Assembly (NCBI GenBank): GCA_029532415.1
Contig: JAQOTA010000053.1
Coordinates: 1-64,000 of the forward strand
Source of the DNA: Marasmius tenuissimus
Taxonomy: Eukaryota > Basidiomycota > Agaricomycetes > Agaricales > Marasmiaceae
DNA: 64,000 bases
Reading direction: 5' to 3'
Below are positions 1 to 13,407 of the stretch, piece after piece. Under the pieces are notes generated by a model. The model saw only the letters and a list, made by a program, of their open reading frames with translations. It was not told the origin of the DNA and ran no database searches. Position 1 is the stretch's first letter, and every line of letters starts with the position of its first letter. Both the position numbers and the translations under genes were made by a program.

Positions 1-170
1 AAGAACTCACAGGTTCTTCGAGAGTACACCGGTCTGCGGTGCCTCCGGGAGGGCAGTTGAGCAAGCTCCGGGACTCCCACAGGGGTACGACGTTCAACAT
101 CAGGTGTCGAGGCGGCGAACGCAGCAGTGGCGCAGGCGGCGATGGTGATGAATACAGTCGTAAATTGCAT
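1..170 (-). pseudogene. Small secreted protein, first exon (runs off left edge), frame-broken
   Basis: The ATG at 170-168 opens a classic signal peptide (MQFTTVFITIAACATAAFAA). The exon ends at 11 with a GTGAGT donor at 10-5, so the remaining exons lie outside the window. The end of the exon reads, in a different frame, as NCPPGGTADRCTLEEP, which aligns with NCPGSGVADACNLERP at the matching place in the gene at 1069-1485. One base too many (or two too few) therefore separates signal peptide and mature part. A TATA box lies about 90 bp upstream. The function is unknown; by family resemblance it is a short secreted cysteine-containing protein. It may be a pseudogene or carry a sequence error. 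Confidence 0.55.
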
Positions 171-257
171 GATGAGAAAAGAAGCTTGTTTGGTCGTTAA
201 AGTTGTAGAGTTCGAAGGCCCTGAGGGTGACGAGGACTTCTATCCGGCTCGTGGTCA

Positions 258-268
258 GCTTTTATAAG
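258..268 (-). promoter_or_regulatory. TATA box of the leftmost secreted-protein gene
   Basis: On the minus strand this reads TTATAAAAGCT, about 90 bp upstream of the ATG at 170. The gene at 1069 has the near-identical string CTATAAAAGCT at the same distance, so the two divergent promoters are probably duplicated copies. Confidence 0.5.
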
Positions 269-972
269 CATTCTGAGTTCGTAGCGGGGTATTCGGTAGC
301 TTGAAACTCGAAAATTAACTTTGAATGAGTTATTCCGGGGTAGCTCAAGCCGTGTTCGCCAGAGCATAGATTTGCTCACAACTCCACAACGCCTTACTCA
401 ACTACATGAGCGCCACTCCACCAGTTCAGGATCGTTTTCCTGAGACTTATACGATACTCCACCGTGACCCAACCTCGCGTTTCAACGAATTCTGGGAGGA
501 TTCAGAACTGGTCAAAGGTCACTCAGAGTCTAGGGAGAGTATGAATATTAATTTGAGAGCATATTTTCGCCGGTACGTTCAGCAAAATGCATCCGGTAAG
601 GCCTCAGCCTTAGGTCCAGCTTTCTGCCGAGACTCAGGCCTCTTCCCGCCTGTGCATGCCGCTCAGATCATGCCGACTGCAGCATAACATCTGCAGCCAC
701 GAGTCTCGGCTGTTCTTCCGTTTCAAGTTGCCCTTGGCAATTGGTGCTGCATTGCCCGTTAGGCTCCGAAATTCAGAGTGACAAAGGGTCGAGGCTACCA
801 TCCCTTCAGACCGGGAACACTACCACTCAATTCTCAAACGTCTCTTGGAGTTCAATTCCCATCCGAAACACGTCTAGTGGAGTACCCTCGGGTCCTGCGA
901 GCTGGGATACTCGAAAAGGTTTGAAGTTGTGTAAACCTCCTGCGTCATGTTCGTACCAGCCTGAGATGGGGC

Positions 973-980
973 CTATAAAA
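973..980 (+). promoter_or_regulatory. TATA box of the secreted-protein gene at 1069
   Basis: TATAAAAG lies about 95 bp before the ATG at 1069 and matches the TATA box of the divergent relative at 258-268. The roughly 900 bp between the two start codons holds no recognisable gene; the open frames at 406-687 and 741-1175 show no domain or splice logic. Confidence 0.5.
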
Positions 981-1068
981 GCTGCCCTTGAAATACTTCC
1001 ATTTTCCATCAACTCACCCCCAGCTAACTCATCGCTTACCTATCCTCACGGACATTCAACGCCTCATC

Positions 1069-1485
1069 ATGCGTTTCACACGACCTCTTCGTCGCCATCG
1101 CTGCCTTCGCAACCGCTGCTTCAGCCGCCAACATCCAAGGCAGACAATTTGTCCCCCCACCCGAGCTCGGTTTAAAGGGCGAGCCCAACGACCTGCGCAA
1201 CTGCCCCGGTAGCGGAGTTGCCGATGCGTGTAACCTCGAGAGACCTGTAAGTCTTGGTTGTCCCTAATACGGTGTAGTACTCGTACTGACCTTCGCCTTG
1301 TGCTTAGTGCAACCGTATCCGAATCAACTACGGGACTCAGATGAAGGGACACTACGTTTGGTACGCTCATCGTCCTCGCTTCTATTCTCACCTGCTTACT
1401 TTGACCTTGCAGGTACAACTACAACACCGGCGATATCCCCAAGGGAGTGAACGTTGGCACGGAGGCTTCGTGCTCAGACTTCTGA
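1069..1485 (+). pseudogene. Small secreted cysteine-containing protein, three exons, start out of frame
   Basis: Three exons can be read: 1069-1246, 1308-1360 and 1413-1485, joined by canonical introns of 61 and 52 nt (GTAAGT...TTAG, GTACGC...GCAG). The body contains a hydrophobic signal segment (FVAIAAFATAASAA) and a mature part of about 75 residues with four cysteines, ending CSDF and a TGA at 1483. The only promoter-proximal ATG (1069) is one base out of frame with the signal peptide, and no in-frame ATG exists upstream. It is a paralogue of the divergent gene at 1-170. Either the start region has suffered a one-base insertion or the sequence is wrong there. No known domain was recognised. 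Confidence 0.6.
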
Positions 1486-3457
1486 TCGTACTACCCATAT
1501 CAGATATTTATACAACGCAATATGTAATCTTATCCACATTATTCGTTCGCCATTATGCACCCCACAAAGCAAGCGTTCGCTATAAAGAGTGGGCCTATTA
1601 GCGGTGGGCACCATGTTTATGTAACTGGAGCTGAGAGGAGGGTACTGCCCCATCGAGGCGTACTCCAGGTCGGTATCTATAACCACAGCCAGCCACAGGA
1701 ATCTACAGCATGACCCTGAACGACAGCAACCCCAGCAAAGCTCCAACACCCCCATGCGACGAAGTCTGACCTGTATTCAAAGGGCGGTGTGGTCGCGAGA
1801 CGAGATTAATTCTCGCGCAACCTTCTCAGATGTACGGTTTTCTGAAAGAATCATATCAGTTGCAGTCGCAACCGCATGAAAGCAAGACGACTTACCTTTT
1901 CACTTGCGATTGCTGAATACGGTATACACGCCACGTCTAGGAAGCTAATTTCAAATGCTCAGTGTCGTCTCCTTCATCCGTCCGAGGATTCTTGCGAGAT
2001 ATCTTCCGTGCCTTAGGAAGCCCTTGAATTCATACCTGGCGAGAAAGAACGATGATTAGAATGAGAGTACCAGCCATGTCCTATACGACAGACGCACCTG
2101 AAACTGATCACGAGAACCTTCATGCGGCACCCAACCACTAACAACAAACATACCTCTTCTGGGTTACACCATTGGTGTTGGTGCGCCGCAGGTAGGTGTG
2201 TTGGTACAGATAGTCGAAGCACAACCATCCGTTAGCCCGGCGAGATTTCGTGTCGAAGCAGGTACTTTTGGTATAGATGGACGAGGCGACCGTGAGGGGT
2301 CCAAAGTCTGATAGCGAAAGGTGCTGTGACCAGGGGGAAGGAGGCAGTTAGACATCGTGCTAATAGTAAGGAAAGCAACGGGGCCCGGTACTCACCATGC
2401 TCTCAATTCTGTATTCATTCAAACCCTTTTCATCTCTCCCGATTGATGATGGAGGCCCCCATCTCGACGAACATGAAACGCAGGGAGACGACGACGAGAG
2501 GAGGTCCAACCGAAAACGAGCTTGTGCCGGCCCGCCATGCTGAAAAGAGGAGGAAACCCACGACGCAAAGATGGAGAGGGTAGCGACTGAGAGTTTGCGC
2601 GGACAGAGTTTCGAACTTGGCGTCCTTCTCCTTGTGAGATCAAACCGACGTCTGGCTTCGGGTCTAGAGGTGCAAACGTGAGTACCATATTGAAGAGCTA
2701 TACACTAGGAGGTAGCGCACCTGACTTCTCAGGACGCTTGTGCTTGGCGAAAGGTCGGCAACCGTCAAATCTACCCAACACCACCGAACGACCAATGGAT
2801 GCCTCGGGCATAGAAGTGACCAGAGACACTTGTACGCCGCCGAGACTGGCCAGTACGATATCCAGAGGCCGCCCTCCTTCCCATGGGGGCTCACGAGTTT
2901 TCCTCCTGTTCCTATGACCGGTTCTGGCTTCGGTGGGCAAACCGACCGAGGTTAAGAAACCCAGGCTGCAAGTAGAGGTGGAAAGATCAGTTACACGCAC
3001 ATCGACTTCTACAAGCATGCGTACCGTAAGCCTGTTTCCCCAATAACATGAAAATAAATTCTAGAGACCCCCCCCCCCTTCGACCGAACAGCCTGTACAG
3101 CCAGACACTGGCAGGGGGTCCCTCCCACTCCGGCGCCTAAAACTACATCGAGATATGGGGCGGAGACAGTGAGCCTCAACGTCCGCAGCTAGTGTATCTA
3201 AGGTGTTCTGGCTCTATATGCACCTCTTGAGAATAAGAGCGCCCGAGATTGCAGGGCGGAGCAGCCTTTATCGAAGGTTGTCGTCGGAAGGGAACGGTGG
3301 CTGTGCAACCAATACCGGAAGGTCTTCCAGCAGTCGAGAGATGCAAACGATGGTGGGGGAGACATTTGGGGCCTTTCGCAGCACTCAATAGAGCGTCGCG
3401 TGCACTACTCCGTCGGTAGGCGTGTCATCGGTGCCATGATCGTGCCAATGCTGTGAT
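1486..3457. other. No gene assigned
   Basis: Only short overlapping open frames on both strands. The longest on the minus strand (2698-3018, 106 codons) has no recognisable motif and no clear splice partners. A run of ten C residues lies near 3070. I see no RNA gene or repeat here. Confidence 0.4.
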
Positions 3458-4741
3458 CTATTCGTGAACAAAGTTGACGGCTTTCAGGATAATGTGCTCT
3501 ACTTGACCAAGGATATCAGCTCCGAAAAACGATCTCGTGAAGTTTTGGAAGGTATTTTGCTCACGACTTTCTAACGCATTTACTGCATTGCTTCGCGAAG
3601 GAGTGGCAATCCCTAGTACTCCCTCTGGAGCTTCGAGAAGTTTGCTCGCGTGGAGGGCGTGCCTGTCAACGCCCAAGAGTAAGGTAATGGCCGGCTGCTG
3701 AGTGTATCCTGGACTCGGAATGCCAATGTGAACGACGTTGTTGTTCCAGGTTCGAGTGCGCGAAAAGCAAATAGATCGTTGATATTTCTTTCGACTAAAG
3801 CATGTCCATAAGTGAGGTATGTGTTTCGATACCGTAAACGGCAGGAGGGGGACAGGAAAGGGTGATTACTGAGGGATGCGATATTGAAGATGGCAGAGCC
3901 ACGATGAACACTGGAACGAGGGTACGTCCGGTGCGGTAATCAGGACGAGTCTGAAGCGAAACACAGGAGGTCCTGATCTCCCCGTTGTAGGAGAATGACG
4001 TCGTTGTAGGCCTAACCATGGTGAGCTCAAGGGTGAACCCAATAACGAGGCTATATGAGAGGAATTTGAACGAGGAAAAGACGTTGGCCGGGGTGAGTCG
4101 GATACGGGAACGCGGAGTGATTCGAGTTTTCTCAAAGTGGAAATTGGCGTAAAATCCATTGCTGTGATGGGCGCACGAACCCATGATGACTCCAAAGCCA
4201 AGAGCTAGAGGAAGGAAACAGTCAGCGTGGAGAAAGGTTGCTGGTGAACACAGAAACGCACATCTGGTTCGCATAGTCCAAATTCATTTCATCCATCGAC
4301 CATCTAGCCCCTCGATAGTAGAATCTGATTTCCACCTTTGCCACCAAAACGGCCGTAGCGAAAGCAAGGCCGTGAGCATCCGTACTGGAGATCCAACCGT
4401 AGTTAGTGAACCTGAATGCGACCCTGGGCGTTGCTCCTCTTGTGATGTAGATGACCTTGTGAGGAGACGGCAGAGAGACCCTTTTTGCATAGATGGCCTG
4501 AAGTGCCTGAAGTGCCTGAGGTCAGTTCAATGAAAATGGGAATACAAATCGAAGTACCTGAAGAACGAAAGCCTAGCTCAGACAGAGAATCCAAGTTTGG
4601 ACAAGATTGGTGCTCCTCAAGGCCTATGGCGAAATCCACTGTCCCGGAGAGAGCGAATGAAAGAAGTGATTGGCCCGTGTGGTTGACAAAGGAACCGTCA
4701 CGAACAGTAGGCTGCATATCATCCCGAGTCCCCTCAGTCAA
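3458..4741 (-). CDS. Unidentified multi-exon protein (fragments)
   Basis: Several stretches on the minus strand look truly coding and are joined by plausible introns. One is an exon around 4520-4275 containing VAFRFTNYGWISSTDAHG and a hydrophobic run (LAFATAVLVAKVEIRFYY), followed by a GTGCGT donor. Another is a long terminal exon of about 105 residues whose acceptor lies near 3795 and which ends with TAG at 3458 (ending AVNFVHE). Between them, 3795-4200 contains competing frames, one with a hydrophobic stretch (FKFLSYSLVIGFTLEL). The order and hydrophobicity suggest a membrane protein, but I recognise no family and cannot fix the start. The gene may be decayed. Confidence 0.35.
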
Positions 4742-7689
4742 CCGGCGTTGGCGTTACGCGTTTGAAACTCCTAGTACCACAATTCATACGCACAGGGACG
4801 TAACAGCAAAATGCCAGCTTTATCAAAGTAGTAAAACATTCATATGAAAGTCTTCTGTGTCTGTGAACGTGAAACGTGACGCAAACGCCGCAGGATAGAG
4901 GTTTGGACCCACACAGTACATTGAAAGATATCGGGTTGAACCTGTAGAAATTTGCAAAAGATCGCAAAAAAAGCCCTTCAGGTCTTTATTCTAGCAGTTA
5001 GCAGAGGATTCTGAACAAAAATCATTGTTTTTGCTCACCGTCAACGTTCAGGTCGAAGTCGCGATGTCGCGGCCATCGTGGTTGAGATAAAATATGCTTG
5101 CACTGCCACTGACAAGCAGGCCGCCGGCAAAACTGCCATCTTCCCGCGCTTGGACCAGCTAAAGCGCCCAATTTGGGCGCGTTCATTGAGCGGCCAATAA
5201 ACGCTGGTTCTCTAAGTTGAACATTGAGATATGAGGCTTATGTATGTGGGCTGTGATTTCTGTTATGTCCAGTAATCGATTAAGCACCACGATACAGGTT
5301 CGACTTGAAGGGCGTACTCTCAAGCTCTGATGTGCAATGAATCGTGCAAAAGCACAGGGACAATAATCGAAAGAGCATGCTTACTGTAACTTGAGCTATT
5401 TGCCAAGCCTTTGCGGCGAAAATAGTCTAGGCTTCTTTCAACTGCTCGGATGTTGCCACGCGCTGGGGAGCGTGAGGGTCTTGATTCGGCGTTGAGGAAA
5501 GTACGATGGGCAACATATGATAAAGTCCACTGATATTAAGATAGCCCGTAGGCCGTGCCTCTCCCGGATAAGTTTTCGAAAGCGGATTGTGATCATAAGA
5601 CCCGAAAGACAGTTTTTGGATAAAAGAGAGACTGGACAAAGGGAGAAGACTATCACCGAATCCGCATTGTTACTATTTCCTGCGATCAGCATCATGCAAG
5701 TTGCATGATGCTAAAGCCGGCTAGTGCCTAAATCCTAGTCTCTGGAAGGTAGAGAATATCGACAAGCTGCATATCAAAAATAAATGTCGAGCTGAATATC
5801 GGGAGTAACAAGCTCACCGATGGCAATAGAGCAAAGGAAACATGGAGGTCAAAGCATAGGAGGGGACCGCCACCGCGTACCTGACGTGACTATCATCCCA
5901 CGGTCGGCATCTCCCGCGTCATCAGGATCATGTTTTCCAAAAATCTTTTGAATTTGTTCGCCCCCTGTTCATCGAATGCTGAATTTGGAGATATTGGAGG
6001 CTGAAGATCAATGCGAGAACCGGAGGAGCTTCCATTCTTTCCAAAAAAACCCGTCACCGCCAGATCGTAAGTGGTCAAGCGACTCGGCAAGAGGCGGCGC
6101 TTATTTCCAGCCCTTCCTGGCCGCAGCTTTGACATATCAGCGCCTCGGGAGTCTCAAGATGCAAAGTACAAACCCCCGCATCTGGGAGAAGATTGCCAAA
6201 GATTCGTTGCAGATTTCAATAATAGATTTGAGCTGAAACGGAACGGAGGTTTTAGCCCCTCTTTCCTTCCAAAACCTTCCAAACACTCCGTCAATCTTGA
6301 AGCCTCCTTTCGCACGTTCCGGTAGTGGACACGCTCCTACACAGGCGCAATAAATGCCCGGTATCCCCAAGGGTTCCTGATATATTCCGATACAATGAAC
6401 ACGAGAGACGGCATGCACATGGAGCTGTAGGCGCCGTAGGGAAAACCCGAATGTCTGGGAACTGATTGCGAACTGATTGGACCTACACTATCACGTATTT
6501 TCAATGGGTTTACAACATATAAGAATTCATTGGAGGCTTCGAGCGTTCCTCACAAGATAGATGGGATAGATGGAACTCACGGAAGGATAGGGGATCTGGC
6601 GGATATATATCGAAACAGGATATGTGATGTCCCCTTATGGCGGGAAGGTAAGGAAGAACGAACATTGAGTGAGTTTAGTCCCTATCAAAGGCACCGAGAC
6701 AATGTTCAGGCCCTGTTGCGTCCCTCAAAGGTTTCCATCGCAACCTCCCTCTGGTGGCAAAGAATCCTTTCTGCGGGTTTTGCCGAAGAGATTCAGTCGG
6801 CAAGTGAAAGCAAAAAGCAGACAAATTCCGGGTCAAAGGCTCACGCGGGGTCGGGTCTTGTCAAATTTACGTGTACGTGTAGCTCGGGAGCAAAGGCGCA
6901 CTCGGCGCTTGTGATTCATAGATACAAAGTTCAATGTCATATCAGTTCGAGCATATTGTATATACTTACTCGGGCACTCTGAGAATCAGGTAACGAACTT
7001 CATTAGAAGGATTCCAAGAGTTACAAGGCGTCCGTCTTACAACTAGGGTTCTGGTTGACTTGCACGTAGTACTGCTTGGAGACGTTCTCTCATCACGACC
7101 TACAGCGGCCACCAGGCCGCGTTTCACGGGGAAAAACGAATTCAAAAATTCAGTCTTGGGACTCACTGCTGGTGCATCCGCGCTAAATTCACTCATATCC
7201 TTAATTCCGGCTTGCTCCTGGCTCGCATTCAACGCACACCTGCTGGACGAGAAATCAATGTGCAGATCGCCTCGATTGACCGACTAACTGGAAGTTCTCT
7301 CCCAGAAACACGGTAACAGTCATAACGATTGCCAGCCCGTCCCGTCCTGTATTGATGAACTTTAAGCTCCAGATTTAACTGCGAAATCGCCAGTCCCATC
7401 CCTATTTGTACGTATCGTTGGAAGTTAACATAAGGTTCAGTCCCTAACCGTGAGCATTTGGACCTACACACAACATAAAAGGCAACAGCGTGCATGAACG
7501 ACACCCCTTCCCCTCCCCCCCAAAGCCCTTTTTTTAATAGCCGTAAGCGACCTAAAACCCAGCCATTCGCCGTACCACCACGGCTCTCGTCCTCCGTCTC
7601 CAATATCGCCTATGTTTTACTTGAAGACCTCAATAGCAAGTTCTAGCAGCTCCTCGGTCTGCCCGGAGACTCTGGCATCAGAGAGGTGA
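4742..7689. other. No gene assigned; scattered coding-like minus-strand fragments
   Basis: Minus-strand frames at 5893-6135 (ending FLENMILMTREMPTVG) and 6137-6418 look weakly coding but have no identifiable family or start. A near-perfect palindrome sits at 5688-5712. A C-rich tract lies near 7510-7520. Nothing else can be supported. Confidence 0.35.
5688..5712. repeat. Perfect 11-bp palindrome with 3-nt spacer
   Basis: AGCATCATGCA is followed by AGT and then its exact reverse complement TGCATGATGCT. It could form a short hairpin or be a dimeric protein-binding site. No adjacent gene is well enough defined to say which. Confidence 0.5.
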
Positions 7690-8448
7690 GTGAATGGGCC
7701 TTTGGCGCCTGTTTACATCGAATACGGGAAGAGTTTAATCTGCATAAACAGATCATCCTGCCCCGAGAAGCCCAGAGCCCAAACAAAACGGGCTCGTCGA
7801 AAGCGACATGGGGACCCCCATCACTCAGATTACACAGTGGTAGACGGAACTATTGTCTATACGACGGAAAAGAAATGGAAAGGGAGAGAATACAACACAC
7901 CACCTCCGCCCACGCCGCCACCTCTAGAAGAGAAGGTCGCAATGTGGATGGACAAGCTCCCATCATGTAGTGGGGACTACCTACCCGCCAGTATACCACC
8001 CACATCAGAGCGAGACTTCTCGAGTCTCCCGTGTTCACCTTGTTCATCATATCCACATTCACATTCCCACAATCAGCTCCTCAGTCGAGTCTCGTCTTCG
8101 TGCCCAGAACTTCTGCACCTCGGCGATCGAGGAAGGAAGGAGCGAACCAAAACATCTCGGGATTCTCACATACAAAGTCAAGACCGAATAGCCCCTCGGT
8201 ATACCCACGAGCCCGCTCCAACACGATGTCCGAATCAAACCCCTGGGGATCGCGGTTCCTCTCTCAGATCCGAGTCGTCTTCATCTCAACGGCACGTCTA
8301 CTGTCAACAACCACGATGCGATTGGACTTTGGAGAGGTACATGCAGAGCTTTGTTGGACACTATATCGTTTGTGCAGGGTGTGGACATATCGTGCAGGCG
8401 AGGGATTTTGAGAAGCTTCATGATGATCATTGTCGAGATGACATGTGA
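7690..8448 (+). CDS. Orphan protein with Pro/Ser-rich body and Cys/His C-terminus
   Basis: A single uninterrupted frame of 252 residues from an ATG, in a window where random open frames rarely pass 120 codons. The middle is low in complexity (a PPPPTPPP run near residue 75, Ser/His-rich from about 105 to 145). The end holds paired cysteines and histidines (CQQPRC, then CAGCGH and HDDHC), which could bind zinc. No known domain could be named. There is no signal peptide, so it is probably intracellular. It lies tail to tail with the SRPK gene. It could be real and lineage-restricted, or a fortunate open frame. Confidence 0.5.
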   Translation: MNGPLAPVYIEYGKSLICINRSSCPEKPRAQTKRARRKRHGDPHHSDYTVVDGTIVYTTEKKWKGREYNTPPPPTPPPLEEKVAMWMDKLPSCSGDYLPASIPPTSERDFSSLPCSPCSSYPHSHSHNQLLSRVSSSCPELLHLGDRGRKERTKTSRDSHIQSQDRIAPRYTHEPAPTRCPNQTPGDRGSSLRSESSSSQRHVYCQQPRCDWTLERYMQSFVGHYIVCAGCGHIVQARDFEKLHDDHCRDDM

Positions 8449-9076
8449 GCCGTGATCGTAGGCTTTCTCGTGATATTCGGAGGGTGAGGGCATGAATGTT
8501 CCTTTCCATTTAGCTTGTATGTTGTACCCCGAGAATAGGCGCTCTCAAATCTGCACTTCGATCAGACTTGTGACACGAGTCGATTGAGTTACAACCTCCC
8601 TGCCAAATGACGTGAGATTGTGAAGGGTAGAACGATAGATATGGTACCCCATTGCACATTAAAGAACATTCTCAAATGAACGAGGGATTCGGACCTAAGA
8701 TAGATTGTACAGGTATTCGTTAATGAAACACGATTATTCGGATAGTGTACAGGTAAAAGCACAAACGTTCGTATTCTCGGTCAGTCTCATATCTCATCGC
8801 AAAAGGAATAAAGCCGGTCGGATGACGGTCAACATCACACATCCATCAAACTCGGTAGATTTGTACCATCCAGCGGTCGTCAGATTAAGAAATGCACCCG
8901 CGCTCAAACTCGCATGCGAGGCAAGCGTGTGTTGTTCCACAGCACCGCGCGTGGAACGCTGTCATCGATGTGTGGGCCGTCAAAGGACCCACATCCCTGC
9001 CCTGAACCAACCCATTCTTGGAGCATCGAGCTCCTCCCACCGGAAAGCGAGATCCAGAAAGCGAGGAGTCGAACGG

Positions 9077-11197
<2,121 letters not shown>

Positions 11198-11528
11198 TTA
11201 TCCCCAACGGTTAAGACCCGTACGTACCTTGCGGCCCTTTTTTGTCGGTTTGAGCCTTCCTGAAGCTTCTCCTACTCGTTCTCTTCCTTGTGAGCCCCTT
11301 CAAAGGGAAGTTTGGTTGAAATTGATGAGATCGATGTAGAACGAGATGGAGGTCGTGAAGAATAGCGAAGAAAATCAAAAAGGGTTGTCCCTGGTCGGGT
11401 GACATCAATGGACCGTGCGGACCGGAGTAACGCCTTCACGAAAACACGTGGTGTGACTGTGCCTTCACCACGTTCTTGAATTGCCGCTCCTGCTGAGACG
11501 TCCAAGTTTTTTTTGTTCAAGAACCATC

Positions 11529-13407
11529 ATGGCAACCACTGCGACTCCGGTTCAGCTCAAGACGCTCCTCTGCTCTCTTTGCCAGAACAAAATGTTATCG
11601 ACTGTACGCCTGATGAGATACCTAACGAGGTATTCCGCAATCGATCAGTCTTCCCAGCATTGGATGTGGAGGCGCTACACGATGTGATGGCTTCAGAATT
11701 GCGTTTGCTGGAGAGATACGACGAGAAGATCACAGACCTGGTATTTGTTTTGGGAAAACTGAAGTCGGAGAGAGAGGAACTGGAGTAAAGATACAACACC
11801 CGTCGACATTCGGTTTCATCTATCCGAAAGTTACCCGCCGAAGTGCTGGAGAGAATCTTGGTCGAGGCTTGCTCCAGACGGGGGGTAGAGCGAGTGAAAT
11901 CTCAATCTCCATCGATATTCTCTATCAGGATTACTCAGCAGAGACCTAGACCAGTCCCTCTCATCCTGTCCTAATTTGCCTTAGATGGAGAAGGATCGTC
12001 ATTGGGGTGCCCTGCATTTGGACCTCCTTACGCGTCGATTGGGGAATCGGAGTCGAGCAATACTCCTCTCATCCAATGACTAAGATACTTCTCGAAAGAT
12101 CGCAACAGAAGCCTTTCACGATACGTGTCGACACGCCAAAAGCCCAGGAAAATATCTCATTAGCGACACCGTTCCTCCAAAATCTCATTACTCGTGCATC
12201 TGATCTCCAGCTCAGCTGCTTCATTCGACGGAATCGAGATATGTTGCGAGGTCTCTCCTTTCCCTTCTTGAGAACTCTCACCCTGGTCAATGACAACTAT
12301 TTCGGATGCCCAGGAGCTTTGATGGCCGCTCCAGAACTAACAAGTGTCTTCGTTGAAGGAACGGGTGGCTTGCTCACGGAAACGATCTTTCCTCGACGTC
12401 TATTGAAGTGGAAACCGTGGTCTGACATCCGAATGTCCCAGTTAGTTCTTTTTTCAAAGGCGAATCCCGAACTAGAGGAGTTTTATTGCGACGTATGCAG
12501 TCACTTGTACTGTCGTGCACCTGCCCCGCAGGAAGTCCGTTTCCATTTTTTCCAGTGATTGGTCGTTACAGCCTACTACCGCTACCCCTCCAATGCTTTC
12601 AGTCGCCTTGACCTCTCCAGATTGAAGCATCTAACCTACAGTTTTAATCCTGACCGCCGCTTATTCCATCCACCCCCTTCCAATCCGTTCATTACGTTCC
12701 TTCGCTGATCTTCTTCTAACCTCGTAACATTGGAGATATCGGTTCCCCGGGGGTACATCACGTCTAATCCCCAATGGGTAGCCGACGAAGGATATTAGCA
12801 GATGGAAGACCACACAGATGACTTGTCAGAGATGCTATTAAGCCTTTCCTCCCTTCTCGCGGTCCAAGACGAAACAGCGGACGTCTACTGACCTATTTTA
12901 CTCAATTCGTATGGCTTGTGACCAGTGACCGTTTCATACGAATTTTGGCATTCGTATGGGACCTCCGCGGCGTGTGACACGGAGAAAAATTTTCGTATAT
13001 AGGTGCCCAGAACGCCAAATTTGGCGACTTCAGAAGTGTCATAGGCTGGGACAATTCGGATGGACCCCCTGTGACCTAGTGACCACACGAAAAATATTCG
13101 TCAATTTTTGGGCCTGTGACCTGTGACCAAACGAATTGAGTGAAATAGGTCAGTATCTTCCAAACTTAGCAACTCTAATTTCGAGGCATTCGATGAAGAC
13201 GACGAGGCTGCGAAGGCGGGAGTCGAACAATTTTGCCGAAGCGTAGGATCTCGATGGGGCTCTCTGAATGCTCAGTTGAGTTTCACTCTACCTGCAGCTA
13301 AACACGAGGCAGGAAGGGAGGATATTGAGTGTGATGGTGGTGTGGTCAAGAAGCGAGGGTCGGAGACTGTCATTACGATTCCGAGGGAGAAGGGGCACAG
13401 TGTGTAG
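11529..13407 (+). pseudogene. F-box protein, decayed and interrupted by a MITE
   Basis: Fragments of a typical basidiomycete F-box protein can be followed: a coiled N-terminus (LDVEALHDVMASELRLLERY), an F-box (KLPAEVLERILVEAC near 11830), W-R-I/L-x-I-G-V-P and SLRVDWG near 12000-12040, leucine-rich segments (12060-12560), and a C-terminal tail to TAG at 13405. The coding potential is broken. The ATG at 11529 is out of frame with the body. A TAA lies in frame at about 11786 just before the F-box, more stops and frame changes follow near 11970 and 12558-12710, and a 266-bp transposon sits at 12888-13153. F-box proteins are SCF ubiquitin-ligase adaptors; this copy is very unlikely to make one. 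It is divergent from the SRPK gene. Confidence 0.7.
12888..13153. mobile_element. MITE with TA target duplication (Tc1/mariner-like)
   Basis: A 266-bp element with terminal inverted repeats CTGACCTATTTYACTCAATTCGT at both ends (one mismatch in 23 bp), flanked by TA on each side (12886-12887 and 13154-13155). Direct and inverted copies of TGTGACC lie just inside each end, and there is no coding capacity. The TA duplication and size point to a non-autonomous Tc1/mariner-type element. It lies inside the F-box coding region. Confidence 0.8.

Noticed and set aside
12880..13160. CRISPR-like or riboswitch-like repeat (TGTGACC copies)
   Set aside because: The copies are subterminal motifs of a TA-flanked MITE in a fungal genome; there are no regular spacers.
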